From Pseudonocardia abyssalis (GTDB taxonomy: Bacteria > Actinomycetota > Actinomycetes > Mycobacteriales > Pseudonocardiaceae), in NCBI RefSeq assembly GCF_019263705.2, contig NZ_JADQDK010000001.1:4092001-4156000 (forward strand): DNA of 64,000 nt, read 5' to 3'. The notes under the pieces were generated by a model that saw only the letters and a program-made list of their open reading frames with translations, was not told the DNA's origin and ran no database searches. Made by a program: the position numbers and the translations under genes. Shown in pieces: positions 1-8,929 of the stretch. The first letter of the stretch is position 1; the number at the start of each line of letters is the position of its first letter.

Positions 1-969
1 GGGGCCGTAGTTGAGCGCCGGGATGCCGAGTCCGGCGAAGCGCGAGACGTCCGTCCAGCCGTACTTCGCGCTCGGCACGGCACCGGTGGCGGCGACGAAC
101 TCCCGGGTCACCGGGGCCGTCAGACCGGGCAGTGCGCCCGGCGACAGGTCGGTGACCGCGAGGTCGAAGCCGTCGAACACCTCGCGGACGTGCCGCTCCG
201 CGGCCGCGGCGTCGCGGTCGGGGGCGAAGCGGAAGTTGACGGTGACGACGCACGCGTCCGGCACGACGTTGCCCGCCACCCCACCCGCGATCCGGACGGC
301 CTGCAGCCCCTCGCGGTAGACGCAGCCGTCGATGTCGACGTCGCGGGCGATGTACGCGGCGAGGCGCTGGAGCACCGGGGTCGCGTTGTGGATCGCGTTG
401 TCGCCCAGCCACGACCGTGCGGAGTGCGCCCGGCGCCCCGTGGTGGAGATCTCCGCACGCAGCGTGCCCTGGCAGCCCGCCTCGACCCCGACGTTGGTCG
501 GCTCCCCGAGGATCGCGAGGTCGGCGACGAGCCAGTCGCGGTGCTCCCGCTCGATGCGCCCGAGCCCGTTGCGCGCGGCCTCGACCTCCTCGCAGTCGTA
601 GAACACGAACGTCAGGTCGTGGCGCGGTTCCGGGAGCGTGGCGGCGAGGTGCAGGAAGACGGCGTCGCCCGCCTTCATGTCCGAGGTGCCGCAGCCGTGG
701 AGCAGGTGCCCGTCACGGCGGCTCGGCACGTTGTCGGCGATCGGGACGGTGTCGAGGTGCCCGGCCAGCAGCACCCGGTCCCCCCGGCCGAGGTGCGTGC
801 GCGCGAGCACCGCGTCTCCCGTTCGCAGGACCTCCAGGTGCGGCGCCTGTTCCCGCAGCGCCGTCTCCACCGCGTCGGCGAGCCCGGCCTCGTCACCGGA
901 GACGCTGGGGGTGTCGACGAGCGCGGCGCAGAGGTCGATCGGCGAGGCGGTGAGGTCGAGGGAGGTCAC
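1..969 (-). CDS. dapE: Succinyl-diaminopimelate desuccinylase (3' end cut by window)
   Basis: This is a zinc-dependent M20-family amidohydrolase that removes succinate from N-succinyl-L,L-diaminopimelate in the cytosol to give L,L-DAP for lysine and peptidoglycan. Translated from GTG at 969, it shows the metal-binding GHLDTVP motif (His71, Asp73), the CGTSDMKAG segment (Asp97), the catalytic-base pair in YDCEEVE and GEPTN. It runs off the window after [10 protein letters not shown], near the usual C-terminal signature, so 323 residues are visible. The start sits 7 nt after a TAGCCT hexamer, which suggests a leaderless mRNA. It is divergent from dapD, which acts earlier in the same pathway. 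Identity is secure; only the extreme C-terminus is missing. Confidence 0.95.
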   Translation of the reverse strand, partial: MTSLDLTASPIDLCAALVDTPSVSGDEAGLADAVETALREQAPHLEVLRTGDAVLARTHLGRGDRVLLAGHLDTVPIADNVPSRRDGHLLHGCGTSDMKAGDAVFLHLAATLPEPRHDLTFVFYDCEEVEAARNGLGRIEREHRDWLVADLAILGEPTNVGVEAGCQGTLRAEISTTGRRAHSARSWLGDNAIHNATPVLQRLAAYIARDVDIDGCVYREGLQAVRIAGGVAGNVVPDACVVTVNFRFAPDRDAAAAERHVREVFDGFDLAVTDLSPGALPGLTAPVTREFVAATGAVPSAKYGWTDVSRFAGLGIPALNYGP

Positions 970-1010
970 GACGGCGAGGCTAGTCGCGACACGACGCGCG
1001 GCAGGGCACC

Positions 1011-1078
1011 GAGCCACCCCCGACCGTGCAGTGGGGTGGCTCTACCGCAACCAGGTCGGAGCGAAGCCACCCCACTGC
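1011..1078. repeat. Three alternating copies of a GC-rich inverted repeat between dapE and dapD
   Basis: GAGCCACCCC at 1011-1020 is the exact inverse of GGGGTGGCTC at 1033-1042. The overlapping arm GCAGTGGGGTGGCT (1028-1041) is the perfect inverse of 1065-1078 (14 bp, 23-nt spacer). The middle copy can pair with either neighbour, so two mutually exclusive hairpins are possible. It may be a REP-like element or a regulatory structure for the divergent dap genes. Confidence 0.6.
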
Positions 1079-1140
1079 CAGGCGGGCGGGGGGCCGTGGA
1101 CGCACGCGGCGGCGGCCGGCCGGTCGTGACCGGCACCGGA

Positions 1141-1152
1141 TAACGTCGTCGC
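1141..1152 (+). promoter_or_regulatory. -10 element of a leaderless dapD promoter
   Basis: TAACGT at 1141-1146 fits the actinobacterial TANNNT -10 consensus and ends exactly 6 nt before the GTG start at 1153, so transcription probably begins at the start codon. No Shine-Dalgarno sequence is visible and no clear -35 was found. Confidence 0.5.
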
Positions 1153-2091
1153 GTGAGCACCACACCGCGCCGCGAGGGCGCTTCCGGAACCGGCCTGGCC
1201 ACCGTCACCCTGACCACCGGAACGGTCCTCGACACCTGGTACCCCGCCCCCGCGCTCGGCCCCGACGCGACCGACGTCGCCGCCGACCTGGAGCCCATGG
1301 CCGGGGTCGACGACGCCCGCGGGGTCCGCACCGTCGTCGTGCGCACCGCGATCGGGTCCCTGGCCGACCCGCCCGTCGACGCCTCCGACGTCTACCTGCG
1401 CCTGCACCTGCTCAGCCACCGGCTCGTCGCCCCGCACGAGGTCAACCTCGACGGCCAGTTCGGGCTGCTCGCGAACGTCGTCTGGACCGACCGCGGCCCG
1501 TGTGGGGTCCCCGACTTCGAGCTGGCCCGGATGCGGATGCGCGCCCGCCGCCCCGTCACCGTCTACGGCGTCGACAAGTTCCCGCGGATGGTCGACTACG
1601 TGGTCCCGTCGGGCGTCCGGATCGCCGACGCCGACCGCGTGCGCCTGGGCGCGCACCTCGCCGAGGGCACCACCGTCATGCACGAGGGCTTCGTCAACTT
1701 CAACGCGGGCACGCTCGGCTCGTCGATGGTGGAGGGGCGGATCTCCGCGGGTGTGGTCGTCGGCGACGGTTCCGACGTCGGTGGCGGTGCGTCGATCATG
1801 GGGACGCTCTCCGGCGGCGGCAAGGAGACGATCGAGATCGGACGGCGCTGCCTGCTCGGCGCGAACGCGGGCATCGGCATCTCCCTCGGCGACGACTGCG
1901 TCGTCGAGGCGGGCCTCTACGTCACCGCGGGCACGAAGGTCACCCGCCCCGACGGCTCCACCACGCCCGCCCGCACCCTGTCCGGCCGGGACGGTCTGCT
2001 GTTCCGGCGCAACTCGGTGTCCGGCGCCGTCGAGGTGCTCCCCCGCACGGGCGAGGGCATCGCGCTCAACTCGGCGCTGCACGCCAACTAG
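1153..2091 (+). CDS. dapD: Tetrahydrodipicolinate N-succinyltransferase
   Basis: The 312-residue protein transfers succinyl from succinyl-CoA to tetrahydrodipicolinate, the committed step of the succinylase branch of lysine/DAP synthesis. It is the actinobacterial form: an N-terminal domain of about 150 residues precedes a left-handed beta-helix whose hexapeptide-like repeats run from about residue 170 ([20 protein letters not shown]) to about 265 ([20 protein letters not shown]). Length matches the mycobacterial enzyme (about 317 residues). GTG start 6 nt after a TAACGT hexamer. It is divergent from dapE; dapC lies about 2 kb downstream on the other strand, so three pathway genes are clustered. 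Confidence 0.95.
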   Translation: MSTTPRREGASGTGLATVTLTTGTVLDTWYPAPALGPDATDVAADLEPMAGVDDARGVRTVVVRTAIGSLADPPVDASDVYLRLHLLSHRLVAPHEVNLDGQFGLLANVVWTDRGPCGVPDFELARMRMRARRPVTVYGVDKFPRMVDYVVPSGVRIADADRVRLGAHLAEGTTVMHEGFVNFNAGTLGSSMVEGRISAGVVVGDGSDVGGGASIMGTLSGGGKETIEIGRRCLLGANAGIGISLGDDCVVEAGLYVTAGTKVTRPDGSTTPARTLSGRDGLLFRRNSVSGAVEVLPRTGEGIALNSALHAN

Positions 2092-2102
2092 GCTCTCCCG
2101 TC

Positions 2103-3056
2103 GTGCCCACTGCTGCCCCCCGCCGCCACCGATCGATGTCGGCCGAGGCGTTCGACCTGCCGGCCCCGCTCACCGCGGCGCCCTCGGACGCCCCTCCGCA
2201 CCACGTCCGCGCCGCCCTCGACCTGCGCCTGCGCGCCCTCCTGAAGCACGACCCGGGCACCCGCACCGGCGACGACATCGAGGACCTGCACCAGATGCGC
2301 GTGTCGGTGCGGCGGATGCGGGCCGCTCTCAAGGCCGCGCGTCCGCTGCTCGACCTCACCTGGGGCGACGGCCTGCGCGCCGAGCTGGGCTGGCTCGGCG
2401 GTGCACTCGGACCGGTCCGCGATCTCGACGTGATGCTGCTGCGCCTGCGCGGCGAGGTCGCCGCGCTGCCCGCCGCCGAGCAGGAGGCAGGGCAGGCGCT
2501 GGTCGCCGCTCTGGAGGCCGAGCACGTCGAGGCCCGGGCCGAGATGCTCGCCGCGCTCGACGCCCCGCGCTACCTCGCACTGGTGGAACGCATCGCGGAC
2601 GCGATCCGGCTGCCCCTGCCCACGCCGTCGGCCACGCAGGCGCAGCCCGAGCTGATCGACCTCATCCGCGCCGAGGCCGCGAAGATGACGAAGGCCGTGC
2701 GGAGGGCCGGGGAGGACCCGCCCGACGAGGTGCTGCACGCGCTGCGCATCCACGGCAAGCGCGTGCGCTACACCGGCGAGCTCGTGCAGCCGGCGTTCCG
2801 CGGCACCCCGACCGGGAAGTCGATCAAGGAGCTGCTCGGGGCCACCGAGGAGCTGCAGGAGGTCCTGGGCGACCACCAGGACGCCTGCGTCGCCGAGACC
2901 CGCATCCGCGAGCTGCTCGACGGCCTCGGCGACGATCTCGACGCCCACGTCGTGTTCGTCGCGGGCCGCCTGGTGGAACGTGAGCGCACCCGGGCCGAGG
3001 CGAAGCGCGCGCAGTGGTGGCCGGCGTGGGAGAAGGTCGCCGCGATCAGCCTGTGA
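2103..3056 (+). CDS. CHAD domain protein
   Basis: The 317-residue protein is almost entirely a CHAD domain (conserved histidine alpha-helical domain). The signature HQMRVSVRRMRAALK lies near residue 60, and further conserved His/Arg/Lys residues occur in HALRIHGKRVRY and GDHQDACVAE. CHAD domains bind inorganic polyphosphate in characterised family members, which fits the PPK2 gene 24 kb away, though no direct link is shown. The CYTH partner domain often fused to CHAD is absent. GTG 2103 (11 nt after dapD) or ATG 2136 could be the start; neither has a good ribosome site. The 3' end overlaps the converging MFS gene by 11 bp. Confidence 0.85.
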   Translation: MPTAAPRRHRSMSAEAFDLPAPLTAAPSDAPPHHVRAALDLRLRALLKHDPGTRTGDDIEDLHQMRVSVRRMRAALKAARPLLDLTWGDGLRAELGWLGGALGPVRDLDVMLLRLRGEVAALPAAEQEAGQALVAALEAEHVEARAEMLAALDAPRYLALVERIADAIRLPLPTPSATQAQPELIDLIRAEAAKMTKAVRRAGEDPPDEVLHALRIHGKRVRYTGELVQPAFRGTPTGKSIKELLGATEELQEVLGDHQDACVAETRIRELLDGLGDDLDAHVVFVAGRLVERERTRAEAKRAQWWPAWEKVAAISL

Positions 3057-4248
3057 CGGGCCGGTCGCCGATCTTCACGATCGCGAACGCCTGGAGCGCA
3101 CCTGCCGCGAGCAGGACGGCGATCGCGGCCGGGTACGCGCCCGTCACGTCGAGGAGCACGCCCATCAGCAGGGGGGTGAGCCCGGCCGCGGTGTAGCCGA
3201 CGCCGAGCGCGAACCCGGTGGTGGCGGAGCTCGCCGCGCCGTCGGGCGTACGCCAGGCGATCACCGTGAGACCGAGCGGGAACCCGGCGCCGACGCCGAC
3301 GCCCATCAGCACGACCCAGATCCACGGGCCGAGCAGCGGGGGCATCGGCAGGACCGCCGCCCCGACGGTGCCGGCCACCCCGCAGGCCAGCGTCAGCATC
3401 GCCCAGAACCGCCAGCGCCGACGCCGCTCGGCGAACGCGGGGGCCAGCAGCGCGGCCGGGATCTGCGTCACGCTCCACACCGCGAGCAGCAGCCCGGCCT
3501 GCGTCGGGCTCCAGCCCTGGCCCTCGTAGTAGGGCGCGAGCCAGGTCAGCCAGCCGTAGAACATCACCGAGGTGCCGGTCTGGTAGCAGGCCGACAGGCG
3601 GGTGAACGGGTCGCGCCACGGCAGCAGCGTGCGGTGGCCGGTTCGCTCGGGCACCGGCACGCGGCGCGCGATCGGCGTCCAGAGCGCGACGGCGAACACC
3701 GCGGGCACCGCCCACACCGCCAGTGAGAACGACCAGCCGCCCAGCGCCACCGACAGCGGTACCGCGACGGCGCTGGCGACCGTGGCCCCGACCATCATCG
3801 AGACGACGTACCCGCCGGTCGCCAGCCCGGCGCGTTCGGCGAGGTGCTCCTTGACGACCCCCGACAGCAGCACGCCGGCCAGCCCGATCCCGGCCCCGAC
3901 GACGAGGCTGCCGCCGATCAGCGACCACAGCGCCGTCGACGGACCCAGTTCGGGGACACCGCGGAGCAGCCCGCCCAGCGCGACCAGCCCGACCGCCCCG
4001 CCGAGCGCGCGTTCCCGGCCGAACCGGGCGCCGACCACGGGCCCGGCGAACGACCCGGCGCCCATCATCAGCACGGCGCCGGCCTGCACCAGCCCGGCGA
4101 CGCCCGCGGACGCATCCAGCTCGGCGCGCACGGACTCCAGCAGCGGCGGGTAGCCCGCCAGGGACGCACGGAGGTTCACGGCCAGCGCGAGCAGGCCGAG
4201 CAGGACCACCCACGGCCGCACCGCCGTGGGACGCACGACGGTGCTCAC
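3046..4248 (-). CDS. MFS transporter, CynX/NimT-like
   Basis: The 400-residue membrane protein has about 12 hydrophobic segments and the major-facilitator layout. The N-terminal AVNLRASLAGYPPLL segment, in which an Arg follows Asn in the first helix, is typical of the CynX/NimT (cyanate/2-nitroimidazole) branch. Its substrate cannot be read from sequence. The start overlaps the dapC stop by 4 nt (GTGA), making it the third gene of a ferredoxin-dapC-MFS operon. A role in amino-acid-related export is conceivable only from this context. Confidence 0.85.
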   Translation of the reverse strand: MSTVVRPTAVRPWVVLLGLLALAVNLRASLAGYPPLLESVRAELDASAGVAGLVQAGAVLMMGAGSFAGPVVGARFGRERALGGAVGLVALGGLLRGVPELGPSTALWSLIGGSLVVGAGIGLAGVLLSGVVKEHLAERAGLATGGYVVSMMVGATVASAVAVPLSVALGGWSFSLAVWAVPAVFAVALWTPIARRVPVPERTGHRTLLPWRDPFTRLSACYQTGTSVMFYGWLTWLAPYYEGQGWSPTQAGLLLAVWSVTQIPAALLAPAFAERRRRWRFWAMLTLACGVAGTVGAAVLPMPPLLGPWIWVVLMGVGVGAGFPLGLTVIAWRTPDGAASSATTGFALGVGYTAAGLTPLLMGVLLDVTGAYPAAIAVLLAAGALQAFAIVKIGDRPVTG

Positions 4249-5327
4249 GGAGCGAGCCGGGCCACCGCCGCGTCGATGCGCTCGTCCGTCGCGGTGAGCG
4301 CCACGCGCACGTGCTGCGCCCCCGCCGGTCCGTAGAACTCCCCCGGTGCCACCAGGACACCTTGCGCCGCGAACTCCCGCACCGTCAACCGGGAGGGCCG
4401 CCCCGCGGTGGCCCAGAGGTAGAGCCCGGCCCCGGAGTGGTCGACGCGCAGGCCCGCCTTCTCCAGCGCCACCCGCAGCCGCCCGCGCCGCGCCGCGTAG
4501 ACCGCGGCCTGCGCGGTGACGTGCGTGTCGTCGGACGCGGCGGCCTCCATCGCGGCCTGCACCGGCCGCGGGACGATCATTCCGGCGTGCTTGCGCACCT
4601 CGAGGAGGCCGGCCACCAGCGCCGGGTCACCCGTGACGAAGCCCGCGCGGTACCCGGCGAGCCCGGAGGACTTCGACATCGAGTGCACCGCGAGCAGTCC
4701 CTCGTGCGACCCGCCGCAGACGTCCGGGTGCAGGATGGAGGAGGCGCCGTCGCTCAGCGACAGGTAGCACTCGTCGGACGCGACGACCGTACCCCTCTCC
4801 CGGGCCCACGCCACGACCTTGCGCAGGTGCTCGGGCGGGAGCACCTGACCGGTCGGGTTGGACGGCGAGTTCACCCACACCAGCCCGACCCGAGCCGGGC
4901 CGAGCGCGGTGAGCCCGTCGGACCGCACGGGGGTGGCCCCGGCGATCCGCGCGCCGACCTCGTAGGTCGGGTAGGCCAGCTCCGGGATGACGACGGTGTC
5001 GCCCGCGCCCACGCCGAGCAGCGTGGGCAGCCAGGCGACGAGCTCCTTCGAGCCGATCGTCGGCAGCACCGCGACGGGGTCGACCGTGACGCCGAAGCGC
5101 CGCAGCAGCGAGCCCGCGATCGCGACGCGCAGCGACACGGGGCCGTGCGTCGTCGGGTAGCCGGGCTCGTCGGCGGCCGGACCCGACAGGGCGGCCCGCA
5201 CGACGGGCGCGATCGGGTCGACCGGGGTGCCGACGGAGAGGTCGACGATGCCGTCGGGGTGCGCGGCCGCGAGGGCCTTGTCCTCGGCGAGCGAGTCCCA
5301 GGGGAAGTCGGGTAGCTGCCCTATCAC
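4245..5327 (-). CDS. dapC: Succinyldiaminopimelate transaminase
   Basis: This 360-residue PLP-dependent class I/II aminotransferase converts N-succinyl-2-amino-6-ketopimelate plus glutamate to N-succinyl-L,L-DAP. Visible motifs are NSPSNPTG (around 153-160), VVASDECY with the PLP-contacting Asp185, and [15 protein letters not shown] with the Schiff-base Lys219. The GTG start at 5327 overlaps the ferredoxin TGA (GTGA), indicating translational coupling. The ferredoxin-dapC pair is the same as fdxC-dapC of mycobacteria, which strongly supports the assignment among otherwise similar aminotransferases. The reading frame stays open upstream, but the extension lies over the ferredoxin gene and lacks family similarity. 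Confidence 0.92.
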   Translation of the reverse strand: MIGQLPDFPWDSLAEDKALAAAHPDGIVDLSVGTPVDPIAPVVRAALSGPAADEPGYPTTHGPVSLRVAIAGSLLRRFGVTVDPVAVLPTIGSKELVAWLPTLLGVGAGDTVVIPELAYPTYEVGARIAGATPVRSDGLTALGPARVGLVWVNSPSNPTGQVLPPEHLRKVVAWARERGTVVASDECYLSLSDGASSILHPDVCGGSHEGLLAVHSMSKSSGLAGYRAGFVTGDPALVAGLLEVRKHAGMIVPRPVQAAMEAAASDDTHVTAQAAVYAARRGRLRVALEKAGLRVDHSGAGLYLWATAGRPSRLTVREFAAQGVLVAPGEFYGPAGAQHVRVALTATDERIDAAVARLAP

Positions 5328-5650
5328 TCGTCGTGCTCTTGCGGGGGCAGGCTCTTGGCCGGCTCGACGTCCATCTCGGTCTTGCCGACCTTCGACGCGC
5401 CGCCGGGGCTGCCCAGGTCGTCGAAGAAGTCGACGTTGGCCTTGGTGTAGGCGGTCCACTGCTCGGGGACGTCGTCCTCGTAGTAGATGGCCTCGACCGG
5501 GCAGACCGGCTCGCAGGCACCGCAGTCGACGCACTCGTCGGGGTGGATGTACATCATCCGCCCGCCCTCGTAGATGCAGTCCACCGGACACTCTTCGATA
5601 CACGCCTTGTCGAGGAGGTCGACGCAGGGCTCGGCGATCACGTAGGTCAC
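5324..5650 (-). CDS. fdxC: 7Fe ferredoxin
   Basis: This 108-residue cytosolic electron carrier has eight cysteines at 9, 17, 21, 25, 40, 43, 46 and 50. In known 7Fe ferredoxins, positions equivalent to 9, 17 and 50 hold a [3Fe-4S] cluster and 21, 40, 43 and 46 a [4Fe-4S] cluster, with residue 25 free. The acidic C-terminal half ([15 protein letters not shown]) is typical of actinobacterial members. The GTG start follows a GGAGG ribosome site. It is the first gene of the dapC operon; its redox partner is not evident here. Confidence 0.95.
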   Translation of the reverse strand: MTYVIAEPCVDLLDKACIEECPVDCIYEGGRMMYIHPDECVDCGACEPVCPVEAIYYEDDVPEQWTAYTKANVDFFDDLGSPGGASKVGKTEMDVEPAKSLPPQEHDE

Positions 5651-5754
5651 GGGGGTCCTCCGGTCGGGCAGGTCGGGGCGTGGACAGTATGTATCGGGAA
5701 GGGACGTCGCACCCAGCCGGGGCGGTGTGACGCGCGTCGTCGGAGGATAGCCGA

Positions 5755-6720
5755 GTGGATCTCCTCGACTCGCTCGCCGGCCGCCGCGTGTCCCTGCGCC
5801 ACCGCGTCGGCGACCGCGACGGCCGGCCCCTGTTCAGCGACGCCGTGGGCGAGCTGACCCCGGGACCCGACACCGTCACCGTCGAGACGCGCCGTGGTCC
5901 GGTGCACGTCGCGCGGGACGCGGTCGTCGCCGTGCGCGCCGTCCCGCCCGCACCGCCGCGCCGGGCGTCGTGGGGAGCGGTGGTGCACCTGGAGGAGCTG
6001 TGCGCCGACGCCTGGCCCGCCCCCGCCGACGAGCGGCTCGGCGCGTGGCGGCTGCGCGCCGCGGGCGGGTACACCGGCCGCGCCAACGCGGCACTGGCCC
6101 TGGGCGACCCCGGGATGCCGGTCCCCGAGGCACTCGACGCCGTGCGTGCCTTCGCCGCGGCGCACGGGATCCCGCCGCGCGTCACGGTGCCGACGGGGTC
6201 GCCGTGGGACACCGCGGTGTCGGGGGCGGGCTGGGTGCTCGACACCGGGCACGCGGCGGGCGCGGAGGTCGCGGTGCTCGTCACCGGGTTGGCCGGCGTC
6301 ACCGCCGACGGGGGTCCCTGGACGATCACCACCCCGGACCGCCCCGACCCGGACTGGTGGGCGATGGGCCTGCACGGCGGCACCCCCACCCCTGTCCAGC
6401 GCCACGTCCTCGACCCCGCCGACGGCTCCACCGCGTTCGTGCTCGCGCGCGACCCGGCGGGCGCGGCGGTCGGGCAGGTCCGGGCCACCGTCGCGCAGGA
6501 CCACCTGCACCTGTCCTGGCTGGAGGTCGTGCCCGCCGCGCGCCGCCGGGGGCTCGGCGCGGCGCTGATGGCCGCCGCCGCGGGGTGGGCGCGGGCCCGG
6601 GGCACCCGCTTCGGTGTCCTGCAGGTGGCGCTGCACAACACCGGTGCCCGCGCCCTCTACGAGGGCACCGGTTGGACCGAGCACCACCGCTACCGGTACC
6701 TCGTACCCCCCGTCCGATAG
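5755..6720 (+). CDS. GNAT acetyltransferase, Rv0428c-like
   Basis: The 321-residue protein begins with an SH3-like barrel of about 60 residues ([20 protein letters not shown]), followed by a divergent GNAT half and a canonical C-terminal GNAT fold. The latter carries the acetyl-CoA loop [11 protein letters not shown] around residues 262-272 and a C-terminal [15 protein letters not shown]. This two-part architecture resembles mycobacterial Rv0428c; the acyl acceptor is unknown. GTG start at 5755 with a GGAGGA ribosome site 7 nt upstream. It is divergent from the ferredoxin operon and converges on the next gene with a 1-bp gap. Confidence 0.82.
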   Translation: MDLLDSLAGRRVSLRHRVGDRDGRPLFSDAVGELTPGPDTVTVETRRGPVHVARDAVVAVRAVPPAPPRRASWGAVVHLEELCADAWPAPADERLGAWRLRAAGGYTGRANAALALGDPGMPVPEALDAVRAFAAAHGIPPRVTVPTGSPWDTAVSGAGWVLDTGHAAGAEVAVLVTGLAGVTADGGPWTITTPDRPDPDWWAMGLHGGTPTPVQRHVLDPADGSTAFVLARDPAGAAVGQVRATVAQDHLHLSWLEVVPAARRRGLGAALMAAAAGWARARGTRFGVLQVALHNTGARALYEGTGWTEHHRYRYLVPPVR

Positions 6721-6721
6721 G

Positions 6722-7492
6722 TCAGGCGACCTTCAGGCGCTTCTCCGCCTCGCGGGCCGCGCGCTTGAGCCCGGACCACTCCCCCAGGTACTTCCCGACC
6801 ACCCCGACGACCGGGAGGTTGCTCAGGGCGGAGTGGAACCAGTTGCCGTGCGGGTGCTTGTCGAGCTCCGCCTCGACGGCGAACAGCGCCCGACCCAGCC
6901 GCCACACGGCCGATCCGATGCGCGGCAGCGTCGGGCGGCTGTCGGCCCCGTCGAGGTCACCGGTGAGCTCGGCGGCGCGGGCGTCGGCCACCTCGTCCGC
7001 CGCCGCGTCCGGTCGCTCGACGACGAGTTCGCGGCGGAACAGCACCGCACCGAGCAGCCCGATGAGCCGGTCCTCGTCGTGGACGCCGTGCTCGCCCGCG
7101 ATCGCGACCAGCACCAGCCCCTGCCCGGCCGCGCCGAGTGCCGAGGAGACCGGGAGCCGCTTCGCCAGGACCCCGCCGATGCCGGGGATCGCCGCGATCA
7201 GCGTCGTGAACCGGCCGACGCGGCGCACCCACCAGCGCGACCGCTGCGCGGGTTGCATCGACGCCCACGCCGCCGTGCCGGGGATCTCGACGGAGGCGAG
7301 GAAGTCGAGCACCTTCTCCCGCACGCCGCGCTCGTCGTCAGGACCCTGCACGGCCGCCACCCGCGCCCGCAGACCGAACGGGTCGGTCTCCCGCAGCCCG
7401 TCGAGCACCGGGCGCGTGGCCCGGACGAACGGCCGCAGCGCCGCCACCATCGCCCCGTCCGTGATCGGCCCGCTCGATGTCGTGTCAGCCAC
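6722..7492 (-). CDS. Conserved hypothetical protein
   Basis: I do not recognise a family for this 256-residue protein. It has one central hydrophobic stretch (TTLIAAIPGIGGVLA, about 105-120) flanked by charged segments and a second Gly-rich apolar stretch (SALGAAGQGLVLVAI). This suggests peripheral membrane contact rather than full transmembrane helices. It ends in a Lys/Arg-rich helix. ATG/GTG usage and GC match the neighbours. It starts 8 nt inside the end of the preceding membrane-protein gene, so it is probably the last gene of the mshB operon. Confidence 0.7.
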   Translation of the reverse strand: MADTTSSGPITDGAMVAALRPFVRATRPVLDGLRETDPFGLRARVAAVQGPDDERGVREKVLDFLASVEIPGTAAWASMQPAQRSRWWVRRVGRFTTLIAAIPGIGGVLAKRLPVSSALGAAGQGLVLVAIAGEHGVHDEDRLIGLLGAVLFRRELVVERPDAAADEVADARAAELTGDLDGADSRPTLPRIGSAVWRLGRALFAVEAELDKHPHGNWFHSALSNLPVVGVVGKYLGEWSGLKRAAREAEKRLKVA

Positions 7493-7898
7493 GGAACTCC
7501 CCGTTCATCACGCGCTGCAGGGCCCACAGCCCCGCCGCGATCCCACCGAGCACCAGCGCCCCGGACTGCCAGTTGATCGGCACCAGCACGTCGCCGCCCG
7601 GACCCGCTACGGCCAGCACCGCCACCACCGCGAACCACGCGACGATCGGTGCACCGGTGACCGCGGGCCGGTCGTCGATCTCCCCCGCGCGCAGCACCAG
7701 CCACGGCAGGATCAGCACCGTCAGCACCACACCCATCGGCACCGGGACGCCGCCGGTGTAGATCTGCGCGAACGCGACGCCGAACGCGCCGAGCAGCACG
7801 CCGTCGAGGACGAGCAGGACGAGTGCCCCGATCCCGGCCAGGCGCGACTCCGGCCGCGGGGAGATCTCGCGCGCGACCACGTTCCCGGGTGCGGTCAC
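7485..7898 (-). CDS. Small integral membrane protein downstream of mshB (possibly DUF6113)
   Basis: The 137-residue protein has four predicted membrane helices: roughly residues 20-42, 52-67, 82-100 and 110-128. A conserved-looking IYTGGVPVPMG loop follows helix 1. The GTG start at 7898 overlaps the mshB stop (GTGA), so it is translationally coupled. A small membrane gene directly after mshB is a recurring arrangement in actinobacteria, which I recall as DUF6113; that name is from memory and unverified. Function unknown. Confidence 0.75.
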   Translation of the reverse strand: MTAPGNVVAREISPRPESRLAGIGALVLLVLDGVLLGAFGVAFAQIYTGGVPVPMGVVLTVLILPWLVLRAGEIDDRPAVTGAPIVAWFAVVAVLAVAGPGGDVLVPINWQSGALVLGGIAAGLWALQRVMNGEFRG

Positions 7899-8755
7899 GA
7901 CCCGTCCCCGAACAGCCCGCCCGCCGGACCGGAGAACTCCTCCACGTCCAGCAGCGGCTGCGCCACCCCGTTGCTCATCGCGAGCGCCACGACACCACCC
8001 TGCTCCCACACCGAGATCTGCGTGGCGTGCGCCCGCATCGCCGCGATCCTCGCCGCCCGCACCCCGGACACGTCCACCCGGGTGGTCACCGCGGCGTCCG
8101 GGACGCTCGGCAGCTCGTCGGGCGCGGGGATCCGGAACGGCACGCCGGCGGTGCCGGCCAGCCCGGCGAGCCCGGCGTCGAGGGTGGAGCGCCCGATGAC
8201 CGTGTGGAACAGCCGCGCCGGGACCCGGGCCACCGCGGCCACGGTGATCTCGTGCGCGCGCACGTGGTCGGGATGGCCGTAGCCGCCGTCGGGGCCGTAG
8301 GTGACGACGACCTGCGGCGCGACGTCGGCCAGCACCGCGGCGAGCGCGCCGACCTGGTCGTCGAACGCCTCCGGGGCCGCGAACGCCCGGGGGTGCAGCA
8401 CCTCGGGCGTGGCGGCCCGCACGCCGTGACCCGCGAGTGCCATGCCCGAGTCGCGCCAGCGGCCGGCCCCGCCGAGGAAGCGGTGGTCGCTGACGCCGAG
8501 CGCCGCGCAGGCCCCGGCGAGCTCGCCGATGCGGTAGCCGCCGAGCTGGTCGGCGTCGTCCGGACCGAGCTGCGCGAGCTCCGGCGGGATCACCTCGCCC
8601 TGCTCGCCGAGCGTGCACGTCACCAGCGTGACGGCGGTGTCGGGACGGGCGGCGAGCGTCGCGAGGGTGCCTCCCGTCGCGAGCGTCTCGTCGTCGGGAT
8701 GGGCGTGCACGAACACGATCCGGCGCGCCCCTCGGTCCGTGGGGGAACGGGTCAC
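7895..8755 (-). CDS. mshB: GlcNAc-inositol deacetylase of mycothiol synthesis
   Basis: This 286-residue Zn-dependent LmbE/PIG-L family deacetylase removes acetate from GlcNAc-Ins, the second step in mycothiol synthesis. The AHPDDE motif (His19, Asp21, Asp22) binds metal and supplies the base, and YGHPDHVRAH holds the third metal ligand. I place the start at GTG 8755, because a TAGGCT -10-like hexamer lies 7 nt upstream and the protein then starts just before the conserved domain. An in-frame start at 8818 would add 21 residues with no visible role. First gene of a three-gene coupled operon, divergent from dppA. Confidence 0.93.
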   Translation of the reverse strand: MTRSPTDRGARRIVFVHAHPDDETLATGGTLATLAARPDTAVTLVTCTLGEQGEVIPPELAQLGPDDADQLGGYRIGELAGACAALGVSDHRFLGGAGRWRDSGMALAGHGVRAATPEVLHPRAFAAPEAFDDQVGALAAVLADVAPQVVVTYGPDGGYGHPDHVRAHEITVAAVARVPARLFHTVIGRSTLDAGLAGLAGTAGVPFRIPAPDELPSVPDAAVTTRVDVSGVRAARIAAMRAHATQISVWEQGGVVALAMSNGVAQPLLDVEEFSGPAGGLFGDGS

Positions 8756-8929
8756 GGAGTCGAGCCTAGGCGGTCCGCGCAGCTCACCGGGGTCGGACGA
8801 GCGAGGTCCGGCGCGCAACCGATTTGTTATCTTCCGCCGCCGGGACTGCGGTTACTGTGCGGTCACATTGCCCGGATCGCGGCTGAGGAGCGCCACCCGT
8901 TCCGCCGCGCCTGTCAGATTTGGAAACAC

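Noticed and set aside
1026..2102. Long upstream extension of the CHAD protein frame across dapD
   Set aside because: The added sequence is Arg/Pro-rich shadow translation of dapD in another frame.
5328..6641. Upstream extension of the dapC frame across ferredoxin and the acetyltransferase
   Set aside because: Similarity to aminotransferases begins only at the GTG at 5327; the rest is shadow of two well-supported genes.
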